Positions 1 to 8,079 of a DNA stretch of 33,028 bases are shown in pieces (the stretch's first letter is position 1; each line of letters begins with the position of its first letter). Under the pieces are notes generated by a model that was not told the origin of the DNA, ran no database searches, and saw only the letters and a program-made list of their open reading frames with translations. The stretch covers positions 1 through 33,028 of the forward strand of contig CACBGS010000011.1 of NCBI GenBank assembly GCA_902538855.1. Direction: 5' to 3'. The translations under genes were made by a program, and so were the position numbers. Origin of the DNA: an uncultured Coxiella sp. GTDB lineage: Bacteria; Pseudomonadota; Gammaproteobacteria; Comchoanobacterales; Comchoanobacteraceae.

Positions 1-1
1 T

Positions 2-1123
2 ATGGCTGCTTACTTCCTAGTACAGGCTATACGAGAGGTTTCTCCAGATCAAGCTGTGGTTATCTTATGTAAGCATGATGGGCGCTTTTATCCTAAGCCA
101 ATGCTATCTAGCGCACTGTATCATAAAAAAACATTGGCTGATATTGTTACTGCATCTGCCGATGAGATGGTAGCAAAGTATAATATACAGATTATTAATT
201 TTGCTTGTGTGCAATCTATTAACCCTCAAGATTGTGTAGTGCACTATACAGTAGCTGATCAACAAAAGAGTTTGCTTTATGCAAAATTGGTGCTGGCAAC
301 AGGCTCTAAGCCAAAAAAACTAACTATATCAGGAGGAGAGCAGATAAGACAAGTAAACGATATAGAGGCTTATGAACAGCTTAGTGAGCATTTATTTGCT
401 AAAAAACGGGTTGCAGTTATTGGTTCAGGTTTAATTGGGGTTGAGTTTGCTCATGATTTGGCCTATGCAGGTCATCAAGTATCGGTTTTTTCTCAAACAA
501 AAGTTGCTTTATCTGGTCTGGTACCAGAGTTTATTGGCCAGCGTGTCACGACACACCTGCAGGGTATGGGGGTGGAATGGATTAATACTGCTGGTTTGGA
601 CTCATGTGCTAAACATGTGGATGGATTATTATTACGTACCCAAGAGAGTATTGAGAAAGTAGTGGATATTGCTCTGGCTGCTATTGGTATTCAAGCTAAT
701 ACTGATATAGAAATAGCTGGTATTGAGAAAAATAAAAATGGCTATATTTGTGATAATTATGCAAGAACCAATTTGAATAATATTTTTGCTATAGGCGATT
801 GTGCTTGTATTGCAGGTCTACATTTAACTTATGTTGCGCCTATTAAACAACAAGTGAAAGCGCTATCAAAAACATTGCTGAATGATGATACGCCGGTTAT
901 GTACCCAGCTATGCCTGTAGTTGTTAAAATGCCCACTTTGCCATTAACGTTAGTTCCAGTACGCGGTGATATTTCGGGTGCTTGGCGAGATGAAGTGGAT
1001 GAACCAGATAGGGCCGTTAGTGCATATTATGATGATGATAATGTGCTTAGAGGTTTTGTATTATGTCATGAGGCTACCCAAGATAGGGCAGCTTGGCTTG
1101 ATAAAATGCCACAATTACTTTAG
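2..1123 (+). CDS. Rubredoxin-NAD(+) reductase-like FAD oxidoreductase, 5'-truncated by the window
   Basis: This is the 3' part of a class-I pyridine nucleotide-disulfide oxidoreductase-fold flavoprotein that passes electrons from NAD(P)H to rubredoxin or a similar small carrier. The first visible residues (MAAYFLVQAIREV) look like the tail of the N-terminal FAD-binding GxGxxAAY element, so the first ATG is internal and the true start lies upstream. The following DGRFYPKPMLSSAL resembles the DGR-Y-KPMLS signature of rubredoxin reductases. A second nucleotide-binding loop, VAVIGSGLIGVEFA (about residues 136-149), should bind NAD(P)H. IFAIGDCA (about 262-269) is the second FAD contact. No redox-active CxxxxC pair is visible, which fits the rubredoxin reductase branch rather than disulfide reductases. 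The gene ends 18 bases before lptF and may be co-transcribed with it. The electron acceptor cannot be told from sequence. Confidence 0.8.
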   Translation: MAAYFLVQAIREVSPDQAVVILCKHDGRFYPKPMLSSALYHKKTLADIVTASADEMVAKYNIQIINFACVQSINPQDCVVHYTVADQQKSLLYAKLVLATGSKPKKLTISGGEQIRQVNDIEAYEQLSEHLFAKKRVAVIGSGLIGVEFAHDLAYAGHQVSVFSQTKVALSGLVPEFIGQRVTTHLQGMGVEWINTAGLDSCAKHVDGLLLRTQESIEKVVDIALAAIGIQANTDIEIAGIEKNKNGYICDNYARTNLNNIFAIGDCACIAGLHLTYVAPIKQQVKALSKTLLNDDTPVMYPAMPVVVKMPTLPLTLVPVRGDISGAWRDEVDEPDRAVSAYYDDDNVLRGFVLCHEATQDRAAWLDKMPQLL

Positions 1124-1141
1124 CTGAATTAGGTTGATAAT

Positions 1142-2191
1142 ATGTTATTAGCTCAATATATTAATATGAGTATTTTCCGGTCTTGCTGCTTTTATCTGTG
1201 GGGTATGGTATTGCTATTGAGTTTTATTGAGCTATTAGAAAAGTGTATGGTGTTACCTCTAGATTTAAGTTATGGTCTCTGGGCTCAGCTATGGGCATTG
1301 TCTTTACCAACTTATATAGTAATGGTATTGCCGGCATGCTATTTTGCTAGTGTGGTATATAATCATATTCAATGGGCTAACACTCAACAGTCCTTAGTTT
1401 TTTCTGCTATTGGTTGGTCATATGATCAGCGCTGGTTGAGTATTTGTCAGCATAGCTTATTAATATTGATTGCTTTGTTTATGCTGCAAGGTTTTTTAGA
1501 GCCTTGGTCACGACAGTATGAGAGTATGTTATTAAAAGATGCTATTGCTAAGCCATGGACTTGGCACTTAGCTCCTGGTTATTTTGGCCATGTGCAATTA
1601 GGCGATAAGAAAATGTTGGCGTATAAGTTTGATGATAAGCAGGATATGCGAGTGTTTTTAATACCACCTGATCAAGATGATAAATTACATTGGTTTTATG
1701 TGAATGATTTTGGTGTTAATGGTGGTATTTATCCATCATTAGATTTACAGCAGGGACAGTCAGTTATGGTGAGTGATTCTAAAGTATTAACTACTATGGA
1801 TTTTTCTCAGGTGGAAATGCCTATTGTTGCCTCAAGTATTAATTTTTTATCAAATAATGAACAGTTTGTTGATACTTTTTCTCTGCTTAGTAATATGGAT
1901 TTTACCAGATTTAGTATTTTATTATGGCGTTTTAATATAGTACTTTTTTTTATGGGTTTGCTGCTGTCTTGTTATATTTTACTAACCGATGTTCATTGTC
2001 GTCAATATGCTAAGCGTATTGCTGTGGTTATGTGTTTTGTGTATGTGACTTATTTTTTTGCAATTATGTGGGCTAAGGCTGCAGTGGTATCTTATGCATA
2101 TATATGGTGCTATCTATTGGCACATGCTTATGTTCTAGGTATTAGCTTATTGCTTGCGACTGCTGCTGGCGCTATGGAGCATTGGCAATGA
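1142..2191 (+). CDS. lptF: LptF, LPS export ABC transporter permease (YjgP/YjgQ family)
   Basis: This inner-membrane permease of the LptB2FG complex extracts lipopolysaccharide from the inner membrane. The 349-residue product has family-typical length and topology: an N-terminal hydrophobic block (about residues 10-110), a central soluble beta-rich segment (about 150-255), and a C-terminal hydrophobic block (about 260-345). The segment LEPWSRQYESMLL after the first block matches the usual start of the periplasmic beta-jellyroll domain. The stop TGA overlaps the lptG start as ATGA, which implies translational coupling. The F/G assignment rests mainly on order and partner, because sequence identity is low across this family. 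It implies an LPS-bearing outer membrane. Confidence 0.82.
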   Translation: MLLAQYINMSIFRSCCFYLWGMVLLLSFIELLEKCMVLPLDLSYGLWAQLWALSLPTYIVMVLPACYFASVVYNHIQWANTQQSLVFSAIGWSYDQRWLSICQHSLLILIALFMLQGFLEPWSRQYESMLLKDAIAKPWTWHLAPGYFGHVQLGDKKMLAYKFDDKQDMRVFLIPPDQDDKLHWFYVNDFGVNGGIYPSLDLQQGQSVMVSDSKVLTTMDFSQVEMPIVASSINFLSNNEQFVDTFSLLSNMDFTRFSILLWRFNIVLFFMGLLLSCYILLTDVHCRQYAKRIAVVMCFVYVTYFFAIMWAKAAVVSYAYIWCYLLAHAYVLGISLLLATAAGAMEHWQ

Positions 2192-3255
2192 TGTATGCAG
2201 CTTATAGTCGGCGTTTATTACTTAATAGCTTTTTAGTTGTATGGACACTGGGTGCGGTTATGATCTGGTTGTTGACCTGTCTAGGTGATTTTGAGCATGT
2301 GGGACAGAACTATAGAGTGATTGATCTGTTGGTGTATACTTTAGGTATGATGCCATTTCATTTGGTGCGTTTCCAGGCCATATTATTTGTATTAAGTGGA
2401 TTGCTATGGTTTTTGCGTATGCGGCAGACACAGCAGCTATTGGCCTTACAGGTTTTAGGTGTATCTAAAACTAGATTGTTACTATGGTTATTACCTATGG
2501 TGCTTATATTAGTAAGTTCTGTGGCTTTGGTTAGTGAGGTTGTTTCTCCTGTTATGGCATTATGGGCGAAACAAATGCGCTCAGAGCGTGCTAGCGCTGG
2601 TCAGATTAGCCAGAATGCTGCTTCTATTTGGGTGCGTACTAAAGATGGGTTTTTGCGCGCACTTTCTGGAGATGATACTTGGCATTTACGCAGTGTATAT
2701 CATTTTGTTTTGGATAAGCGTGGCTTAAATCTTTGGTCATATACACCTAGTATGCGTTATCAATCAGCAGGTGTTTGGGTTGCTGATGAATTGCATGTGC
2801 ATAATTTAGATAGTGATGCAGAATCTTATGGTTTACATCATCAGGTACGTATGCCATTACATGTTAATCCAGATGTGGTCGATTTAAGTGCTATGCGTTC
2901 TGAATATCTTAATTTAGTACAGCTATATAATGGTTTAACCAAAGGTAAGGACTTAGGAATAGCTGGGCGTTTAGGTTGGCCTATGTGGTGGTTGCGCTTA
3001 TTGCAACCCTGGCAAAATGCTTTTGTGTTATTAATGTGTGTGGCGGTATTAGAAAAAGCAAGTACTAAGCGCTCACGTATTTTTATTCCATTGTTATTAG
3101 TTGTTTTAGCTATGGGTGCTGGTTGTTTTGTATGGATGGAAGTATTAAGACAGATTCCTTTTGGTTTGTCTTTTAGTATGAGTTTGTTTTTGGTTATGTT
3201 GCCCACTGCCTTGATGACAGTTACGTATAAAATAACAAGGCAATTAAGCGATTAA
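2188..3255 (+). CDS. lptG: LptG, LPS export ABC transporter permease
   Basis: This is the second permease of LptB2FG. The 355-residue product has three or four hydrophobic segments before residue 125, a soluble middle containing IWVRTKDGFLRA (about 149-160; compare the WAK-G-FVYI element of LptG), and three C-terminal membrane helices. The stretch RMRQTQQLLALQVLGVSKTRL after the third hydrophobic segment is the coupling region that contacts the LptB ATPase; the LQVLGVS part resembles the MRASGVS of other LptG/LptF proteins. The ATG at 2188 overlaps the lptF stop as ATGA and is preferred over an in-frame TTG at 2182. The gene ends 22 bases before the stop of the oppositely oriented acyltransferase fusion. 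Confidence 0.83.
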   Translation: MMYAAYSRRLLLNSFLVVWTLGAVMIWLLTCLGDFEHVGQNYRVIDLLVYTLGMMPFHLVRFQAILFVLSGLLWFLRMRQTQQLLALQVLGVSKTRLLLWLLPMVLILVSSVALVSEVVSPVMALWAKQMRSERASAGQISQNAASIWVRTKDGFLRALSGDDTWHLRSVYHFVLDKRGLNLWSYTPSMRYQSAGVWVADELHVHNLDSDAESYGLHHQVRMPLHVNPDVVDLSAMRSEYLNLVQLYNGLTKGKDLGIAGRLGWPMWWLRLLQPWQNAFVLLMCVAVLEKASTKRSRIFIPLLLVVLAMGAGCFVWMEVLRQIPFGLSFSMSLFLVMLPTALMTVTYKITRQLSD

Positions 3256-3277
3256 AACATAATAGCTTGCAGAGCGT

Positions 3278-6247
3278 TTAGCTGTTGCTGGCTGCTGTGC
3301 TTTCGCTGTCTTCTTGCACGAATCCTAGATTATTTATTTGCATACTATTAGTAAACTGGTAGTTTGAATTTGGATTTTTTATAAATTTTTGTTGTTTAGA
3401 AGCGTAGATAAGACTGCTCAGTTGAGGTCCATGTAGACTGTTAAAGCTAATGCTGTGTGCAAGAGGGCCTTGGTGGTATTGTAGTTGATCACCAAAATAT
3501 GTGGTTGGTAATAGCTGGCCAATACCATAATTGGCATGGTAGGTTGGATGATGCATAGCTACTATACAGGCAGTGTCTTCTGGGCAGAATACAGTGTATA
3601 TTTCTGTCTTACAGTGATTAATCCAATGCTCTTGTAAATCATCATCATGCTTTGGTCCTGGTAAGTATATAGTGCGTATACGTTGGATGTCTTGATGGCA
3701 GTATACTGATTCTTTTGCATTTTCTAGGAAGTCTCTTTGGGCTATTATAATACTTGCTTGGGTGTCGTAGATAGATTCAATTTCAGCATTAGGTTGTTTG
3801 CTGCCGCCAGTTAAGGTTGTGGGTATTCCAGCGACAATAGGTAACATAAGCCCCATATGAAAACCTAATGGGCTATGTAGTCCAATTTGGTTATAACAAC
3901 AATCTTGTCCTAGTGTGCTGGTGCTGACGCGTAATTGTTCAGCATGTTGCACTATATTATGATGACTGAGTATGATGTCTTTGCCATTGCTATTAGTGAA
4001 TATAATTGCAGCACTATCTTCGGGTTCTTGTTTAATACTTGGTATTTCCCAGAAATAGGTTGGTTGTTCAATATTATTAGGGGTTTGTAGCTTGATGTTG
4101 TTTTTATCAAGGTGTTTTAGTATGCCTTCTTCAGGTTGTTGGGTGCTTATAAATAAGCTAACCTTATATCTTTTTAGAATAGCAATACGTTCTGTAAGCG
4201 CTGTTTCTGGATTAATGGGTAGGGCGCAATGGCCTGCAAAAAAGCAGCCTAACATGCAAGTTGCTAAATGACTGTCACTTGGTATTTCTAGTGCGATGAT
4301 ACTGTTTTGTGGTAGGTGGCGGAGTCCTTTCTGAATGCTACAGGCTTTTTCTATAAGGGCTTTGTAAGTGTAGGTATGTACCCAGTTGTGATCCCGGACG
4401 ATTGCTTTGCTGTTACCGTATTGGTATTGTGCTTGATAAAGTAGTTGGTGAATATGCATTTTTGGGGTCATTTGTAATTGTGTATCGGTTAATGCTTGGT
4501 ACATTTTTCTTATGATAAAGGGTTTTCTGGCTTTAGCGTCTAAATTGGCATATTCAATATGCATGCCATCGTGTATGCCAAGACGTATTTTAGGGAATAG
4601 TCTTTTTTTACTGCGACCGTCATAACGGCTGGAGATATGGTTCATGCCGCCGTGAATGATTATAGTTTGTATCTTTGCTTTGGTGTGATCACATATAAAT
4701 GCTGCGCCGTCATAGAGCTTCATAATATTGCCGGTATTACTCAACCTGCCTTCTGGGAATATCAGGCAACGTCTACCTGATTTAATAGCTTTTACCACTT
4801 GTAACATACTATGAGGGCTAGAAGGTTTCATTGGGAAAATATCTGCAAAAAAGGCGCCAGCCTCACGAATAAACCAATAGTCCATCCAGGTTGGGAAAAT
4901 AGGGTATACTAATTTCTCTGGAAATAGTGTGCCAATAAGTGGGACGTCTAGGAAGCTGGTATGATTGGCAATAACTAAGGTGGGTTCATTAGACATTTGT
5001 GGGTATTCGCCATAGACTTCAACAGTATATAGTGCTTTTAACATGCCCCTGACTAGACTGCTTAATAGGAGAAATATAGGGGTGATAGTGGCATTTTTTT
5101 TATGCAAATAACTCATGCCAAAGGATAGTGCTGCAAGGCATATGATAGAATGCGAACAAGATAATGATTGTGCTAGTAGGGCGCCTAGCCACAGTGCTCC
5201 CATCGCAAGAAAGTGGGTGATGGCATGGATGAAATAGTTTTGGTTTAATTGATTACTAACATGTAGTTGGGTAATGGCAGGTATGGCTAGCCAAGCAGTA
5301 ATTGTGCCCATTACTAGCACTAAGGCTTCATGCGCGAGTAGTGTTAATAGTGACTGTGATTCTGGGCTTACTAGCCATGACCAGGGCAGCATGCCAATAC
5401 AAAGGCCAAAACTTAGATATAACCAAGAGGCGGCTGTCTCATTTAATGGATACAAACGTTTATTGGTGCAGCTGTAGGTGCCAAGTGCCATACCTGCCAC
5501 CCAGAATGGCCATAGATTAAGGGCGTAGGCAAAGCTTAAGGAGCCAAGCCAGCCTGCTTGTAACCAAAACCATAATAGTGTGGTGATTTGAATACGGTTA
5601 GGATGGGTGTTAAATAATGTGCTTAAGGCTTGAGTAAGTCCAGTAAAGCTCTCTTGTTCTTGTGTTTGGGTGATAGGTTTTGGGTTATGACGTTTAATAC
5701 TATAGCTAAAAATATAGAATGCGCTAAATGCAATACATAAGCTACGTAGCCAGTCTAGATCAAGACAAAGCTTGCCTAATAGTAAGCCACAGAGTAAGCC
5801 GCCAACCATGGCTAAATACTGCTGGTATAGGCTGTTTTGATAGCGGTTGGGTGTGGTATAGCTTAGAATTTGGCTTTGGTTGATAATCGTGCTTAGTAGG
5901 CCTAGATAGCCACATGCTATACAGCCAAAGAAATAGTAGCCTGTTGGATTTTTTAATAGTAATAGGCTTGCAGGTGTCCATAGTAGAATGAATTGGATAA
6001 TGTAGGCATAACGTACAGGAAGATTTGGGTAGCAGTTATGGGCTATTTTACGTAAATATATTATTATAGCTGGACTGATTAATGCTAAGCCCATACCTAA
6101 TGTGCTTATCAGTGATGGCATAAAGCTGCCTTGATAGCCATCTTGAAATAGACAGGCAAGAGTAAGGCCAATTAGACAATAGCAATGTAGCGTATGGCTG
6201 TAGAGACTATGTGGTTTTGCAATAGCATTTAGGGCATTAATATTCAT
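3278..6247 (-). CDS. MFS/LplT-like transporter + PlsC acyltransferase + degenerate acyl-ACP synthetase fusion (Aas-like)
   Basis: The 989-residue protein has three parts. Residues about 20-385 hold ten to twelve hydrophobic segments, as in the LplT lysophospholipid flippase. Residues about 400-560 are a PlsC-type acyltransferase with NHTSFLD (428-434, the H-x4-D catalytic motif) and FPEGR (497-501). Residues about 600-985 resemble an AMP-forming acyl-ACP synthetase. Known three-domain relatives (LplT-Aas type) take up lysophospholipids and re-acylate them at the inner membrane. The last part looks damaged: the phosphate-binding TSGSTGxPKG loop reads FTNSNGKDIILSH (750-762), the usual YxTGD...D-GF element reads YQFTNS...NNLGF near residue 970, and the protein ends where the C-terminal lid domain with the catalytic Lys would begin. 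Acyl transfer may persist while acyl activation is lost. The ATG overlaps the upstream pfk stop (TAATG). Confidence 0.78.
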   Translation of the reverse strand: MNINALNAIAKPHSLYSHTLHCYCLIGLTLACLFQDGYQGSFMPSLISTLGMGLALISPAIIIYLRKIAHNCYPNLPVRYAYIIQFILLWTPASLLLLKNPTGYYFFGCIACGYLGLLSTIINQSQILSYTTPNRYQNSLYQQYLAMVGGLLCGLLLGKLCLDLDWLRSLCIAFSAFYIFSYSIKRHNPKPITQTQEQESFTGLTQALSTLFNTHPNRIQITTLLWFWLQAGWLGSLSFAYALNLWPFWVAGMALGTYSCTNKRLYPLNETAASWLYLSFGLCIGMLPWSWLVSPESQSLLTLLAHEALVLVMGTITAWLAIPAITQLHVSNQLNQNYFIHAITHFLAMGALWLGALLAQSLSCSHSIICLAALSFGMSYLHKKNATITPIFLLLSSLVRGMLKALYTVEVYGEYPQMSNEPTLVIANHTSFLDVPLIGTLFPEKLVYPIFPTWMDYWFIREAGAFFADIFPMKPSSPHSMLQVVKAIKSGRRCLIFPEGRLSNTGNIMKLYDGAAFICDHTKAKIQTIIIHGGMNHISSRYDGRSKKRLFPKIRLGIHDGMHIEYANLDAKARKPFIIRKMYQALTDTQLQMTPKMHIHQLLYQAQYQYGNSKAIVRDHNWVHTYTYKALIEKACSIQKGLRHLPQNSIIALEIPSDSHLATCMLGCFFAGHCALPINPETALTERIAILKRYKVSLFISTQQPEEGILKHLDKNNIKLQTPNNIEQPTYFWEIPSIKQEPEDSAAIIFTNSNGKDIILSHHNIVQHAEQLRVSTSTLGQDCCYNQIGLHSPLGFHMGLMLPIVAGIPTTLTGGSKQPNAEIESIYDTQASIIIAQRDFLENAKESVYCHQDIQRIRTIYLPGPKHDDDLQEHWINHCKTEIYTVFCPEDTACIVAMHHPTYHANYGIGQLLPTTYFGDQLQYHQGPLAHSISFNSLHGPQLSSLIYASKQQKFIKNPNSNYQFTNSMQINNLGFVQEDSESTAASNS

Positions 6248-7482
6248 TATGCACTCACTTTGTTCAGTAGTTGTAATTTGCTGTTATCGAAATAATCAGG
6301 CAGTCCATGCTGATAATTGGGATATACTTCTCCTTGTATGAGTGGCAGAAAATAGGCTCTGCCAGTTGCGCTGATATGCATGGCGTTATCACTGTAGAAA
6401 TTGTCTGGTAGTTTTTTTTCTTTGTTTGCGCAAATAGCTAGTGATGTTGGTGTGATTTGCCAATCGTCTTTGGTTCTGCTGAGACCTAGTAAGCAGCTGG
6501 CTGTATTTTTAAGATATAAGTCTATAGCTTCTTGTCCTAATTGCCATGCTATACGATCATCAACTTCTGAGCGTAGATGTCCAGCAGATCGTTGTAGATA
6601 ATCTGGTATAGCATAATGGGTTTTAAACTGTAGTTGTGTTTCAACTAATTGTGCAAGTTGTGCAGCGACACCACCAAGTTTTTGATGACCAAAAGCATCT
6701 GTGGTGCTATTGGTGCAGAGTCGTTGTTGTGTGCTTTGATCGATAATGCCTTCAGATGCGACGATAACACAATGGCCGTAGCGTGCAACGGTGGCTTTTG
6801 TATAGGCAAGCCAATTACTAATATCAACAGGGCGTTCAGGGGTAAGTATAATATGTGGTCCTTGCGCACTGGTTTTTGCCGCTAATGCGCTGGCCATAGC
6901 TAACCAGCCAGTATGACGTCCCATTACTTCCATAATAAATACTTTCGTGGATGATCGTGACATAGCTTGTGTATCTAGACTGGCTTCTTGAATGCTTGTG
7001 GCTAGGTATTTTGCACAAGATGGAAAGCCGGGGCTAAAATCTGTGCCGTATAAATCATTATCAATCGTTTTTGGAATACCATAGCAGGTTATGGGGTATT
7101 GGTATGCTGCAGCAGCTTGCATGATTTTGAGGCTGGTGTCTTGGGAGTCGTTACCGCCTTGGTAGATAATGGCATCAATATTGTGTTCTTGGCAGTTTTG
7201 AAATAATGTTTGCCATAATTGCGGGTCTTCATGGTGATGGGGGAGTTTATAGCGACAGGAGCCAAAGACACTGCTAGGTGTTTGTCTTAGTTTTGTTAAA
7301 TCATGTTCGTTAAGATTATCGCTACGATATAATTTATTTTCTAGTAAGCCAAGTATGCCGTTTTTTGCGATTAAAGTATTAACGTTTTTTTGTTTTGCTC
7401 TACTAATTAAGCCACTTGCTGTGGTATTGAGTACACTGGTTACGCCGCCAGAATGTGCAAATATAATGTTCTTAGTGAACAT
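6247..7482 (-). CDS. pfp: 6-phosphofructokinase, pyrophosphate-type
   Basis: The product phosphorylates fructose 6-phosphate to the 1,6-bisphosphate in the cytoplasm, probably using pyrophosphate, a reversible step usable in glycolysis and gluconeogenesis. Visible elements are the N-terminal HSGGVTSVLN loop, QGGNDSQDT (108-116, the GGDDT-like phosphate site with an Asp in the position typical of PPi enzymes), GIPKTIDND (135-143, Lys where ATP enzymes have Gly), and EVMGRHTGWLA. Both the Asp and the Lys point to PPi rather than ATP, following the established family rule. The start is ATG 7482, with GGAG six bases upstream; the in-frame GTG at 7494 lies across that ribosome site. A strong promoter (7506-7534) sits just upstream. 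The stop overlaps the next gene by one base. Confidence 0.88.
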   Translation of the reverse strand: MFTKNIIFAHSGGVTSVLNTTASGLISRAKQKNVNTLIAKNGILGLLENKLYRSDNLNEHDLTKLRQTPSSVFGSCRYKLPHHHEDPQLWQTLFQNCQEHNIDAIIYQGGNDSQDTSLKIMQAAAAYQYPITCYGIPKTIDNDLYGTDFSPGFPSCAKYLATSIQEASLDTQAMSRSSTKVFIMEVMGRHTGWLAMASALAAKTSAQGPHIILTPERPVDISNWLAYTKATVARYGHCVIVASEGIIDQSTQQRLCTNSTTDAFGHQKLGGVAAQLAQLVETQLQFKTHYAIPDYLQRSAGHLRSEVDDRIAWQLGQEAIDLYLKNTASCLLGLSRTKDDWQITPTSLAICANKEKKLPDNFYSDNAMHISATGRAYFLPLIQGEVYPNYQHGLPDYFDNSKLQLLNKVSA

Positions 7483-7505
7483 GCTTTTCTCCACTTTGAT
7501 AGCGC

Positions 7506-7534
7506 ATTATAGCTACAGGTAGATGTTTTAGCAA
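7506..7534 (-). promoter_or_regulatory. sigma70-type promoter for pfp and the acyltransferase fusion
   Basis: On the minus strand, TTGCTA and a perfect TATAAT are separated by exactly 17 bases. The predicted transcript start is near 7499, leaving a leader of roughly 17 bases with the GGAG ribosome site inside it. The coupled downstream gene would be transcribed from here as well. Confidence 0.65.
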
Positions 7535-7569
7535 ATAGATAGCTTGATTTGAAAATAGCAGCGCAGTGC

Positions 7570-7953
7570 TTACTTGCTGGTTTTTTCTTTTTTACGAACG
7601 ATTTTTTCTTTAATACGTGCTTTTTTACCTGTGAGATTTCTCAAGTAATATAGTTTAGCACGTCTAACATCACCGCGTCTTAATACAGTGATTTGATCGA
7701 TTTGTTGACTGTAGAGGTGGAATGTTCTTTCAACCCCTTCACCATAAGATATTTTTCTTACAGTAAAAGATGAGTTGAACCCACGGTTACGTCTAGCGAT
7801 AACAACGCCTTCGAATTTCTGGATACGCTCACGGGTACCTTCACGAACTTTTACTGCGACAACTACGGTATCACCAGCACGAAAATCTACAATATCCTTG
7901 CCTGCAATTTGTTTGCTCTCGTATTCTTGTATAACTGTATTGATGTTAACCAT
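7570..7953 (-). CDS. rplS: 50S ribosomal protein L19
   Basis: L19 is a structural protein at the 30S-50S interface. The 127-residue product carries the family signatures [55 protein letters not shown] and [10 protein letters not shown], and has a typical Lys/Arg-rich tail. Start ATG 7953 is preferred to upstream in-frame codons because GGAAAG lies about seven bases before it and the N-terminus ([12 protein letters not shown]) then matches family length. In most gammaproteobacteria rplS directly follows trmD. Here a 3.7-kb orphan gene intervenes, and rplS has its own near-consensus promoter. Confidence 0.97.
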   Translation of the reverse strand: MVNINTVIQEYESKQIAGKDIVDFRAGDTVVVAVKVREGTRERIQKFEGVVIARRNRGFNSSFTVRKISYGEGVERTFHLYSQQIDQITVLRRGDVRRAKLYYLRNLTGKKARIKEKIVRKKEKTSK

Positions 7954-7989
7954 AATTCTTTCCGCGTAATTAAGCATTAATGAGCTCAC

Positions 7990-8017
7990 ATTATACTGAA
8001 TTCATGCAGAAAGTCAA
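7990..8017 (-). promoter_or_regulatory. Dedicated strong promoter for rplS
   Basis: On the minus strand, TTGACT (5/6 of consensus) and a perfect TATAAT lie 16 bases apart. The start of transcription would be near 7983, giving a leader of about 30 bases before the rplS ATG. This is one of the best-matching promoters in the window and lies in the gap between the 1227-aa orphan gene and rplS. Confidence 0.72.
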
Positions 8018-8079
8018 TGTTGATATTGTAGAAAATTATAGATTGTTAGGTCTGTTGTTATCTTTTATTGATTTTATCC

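Noticed and set aside
6645-7271. Several 60-78-codon frames overlapping the phosphofructokinase gene on both strands
   Set aside because: They lie wholly inside a gene with clear motifs and have no ribosome sites or recognisable content.
7954-7989. N-terminal extension of rplS to 7989
   Set aside because: It would begin inside the -10 region of the rplS promoter, and the shorter start has a good ribosome site and family-like length.
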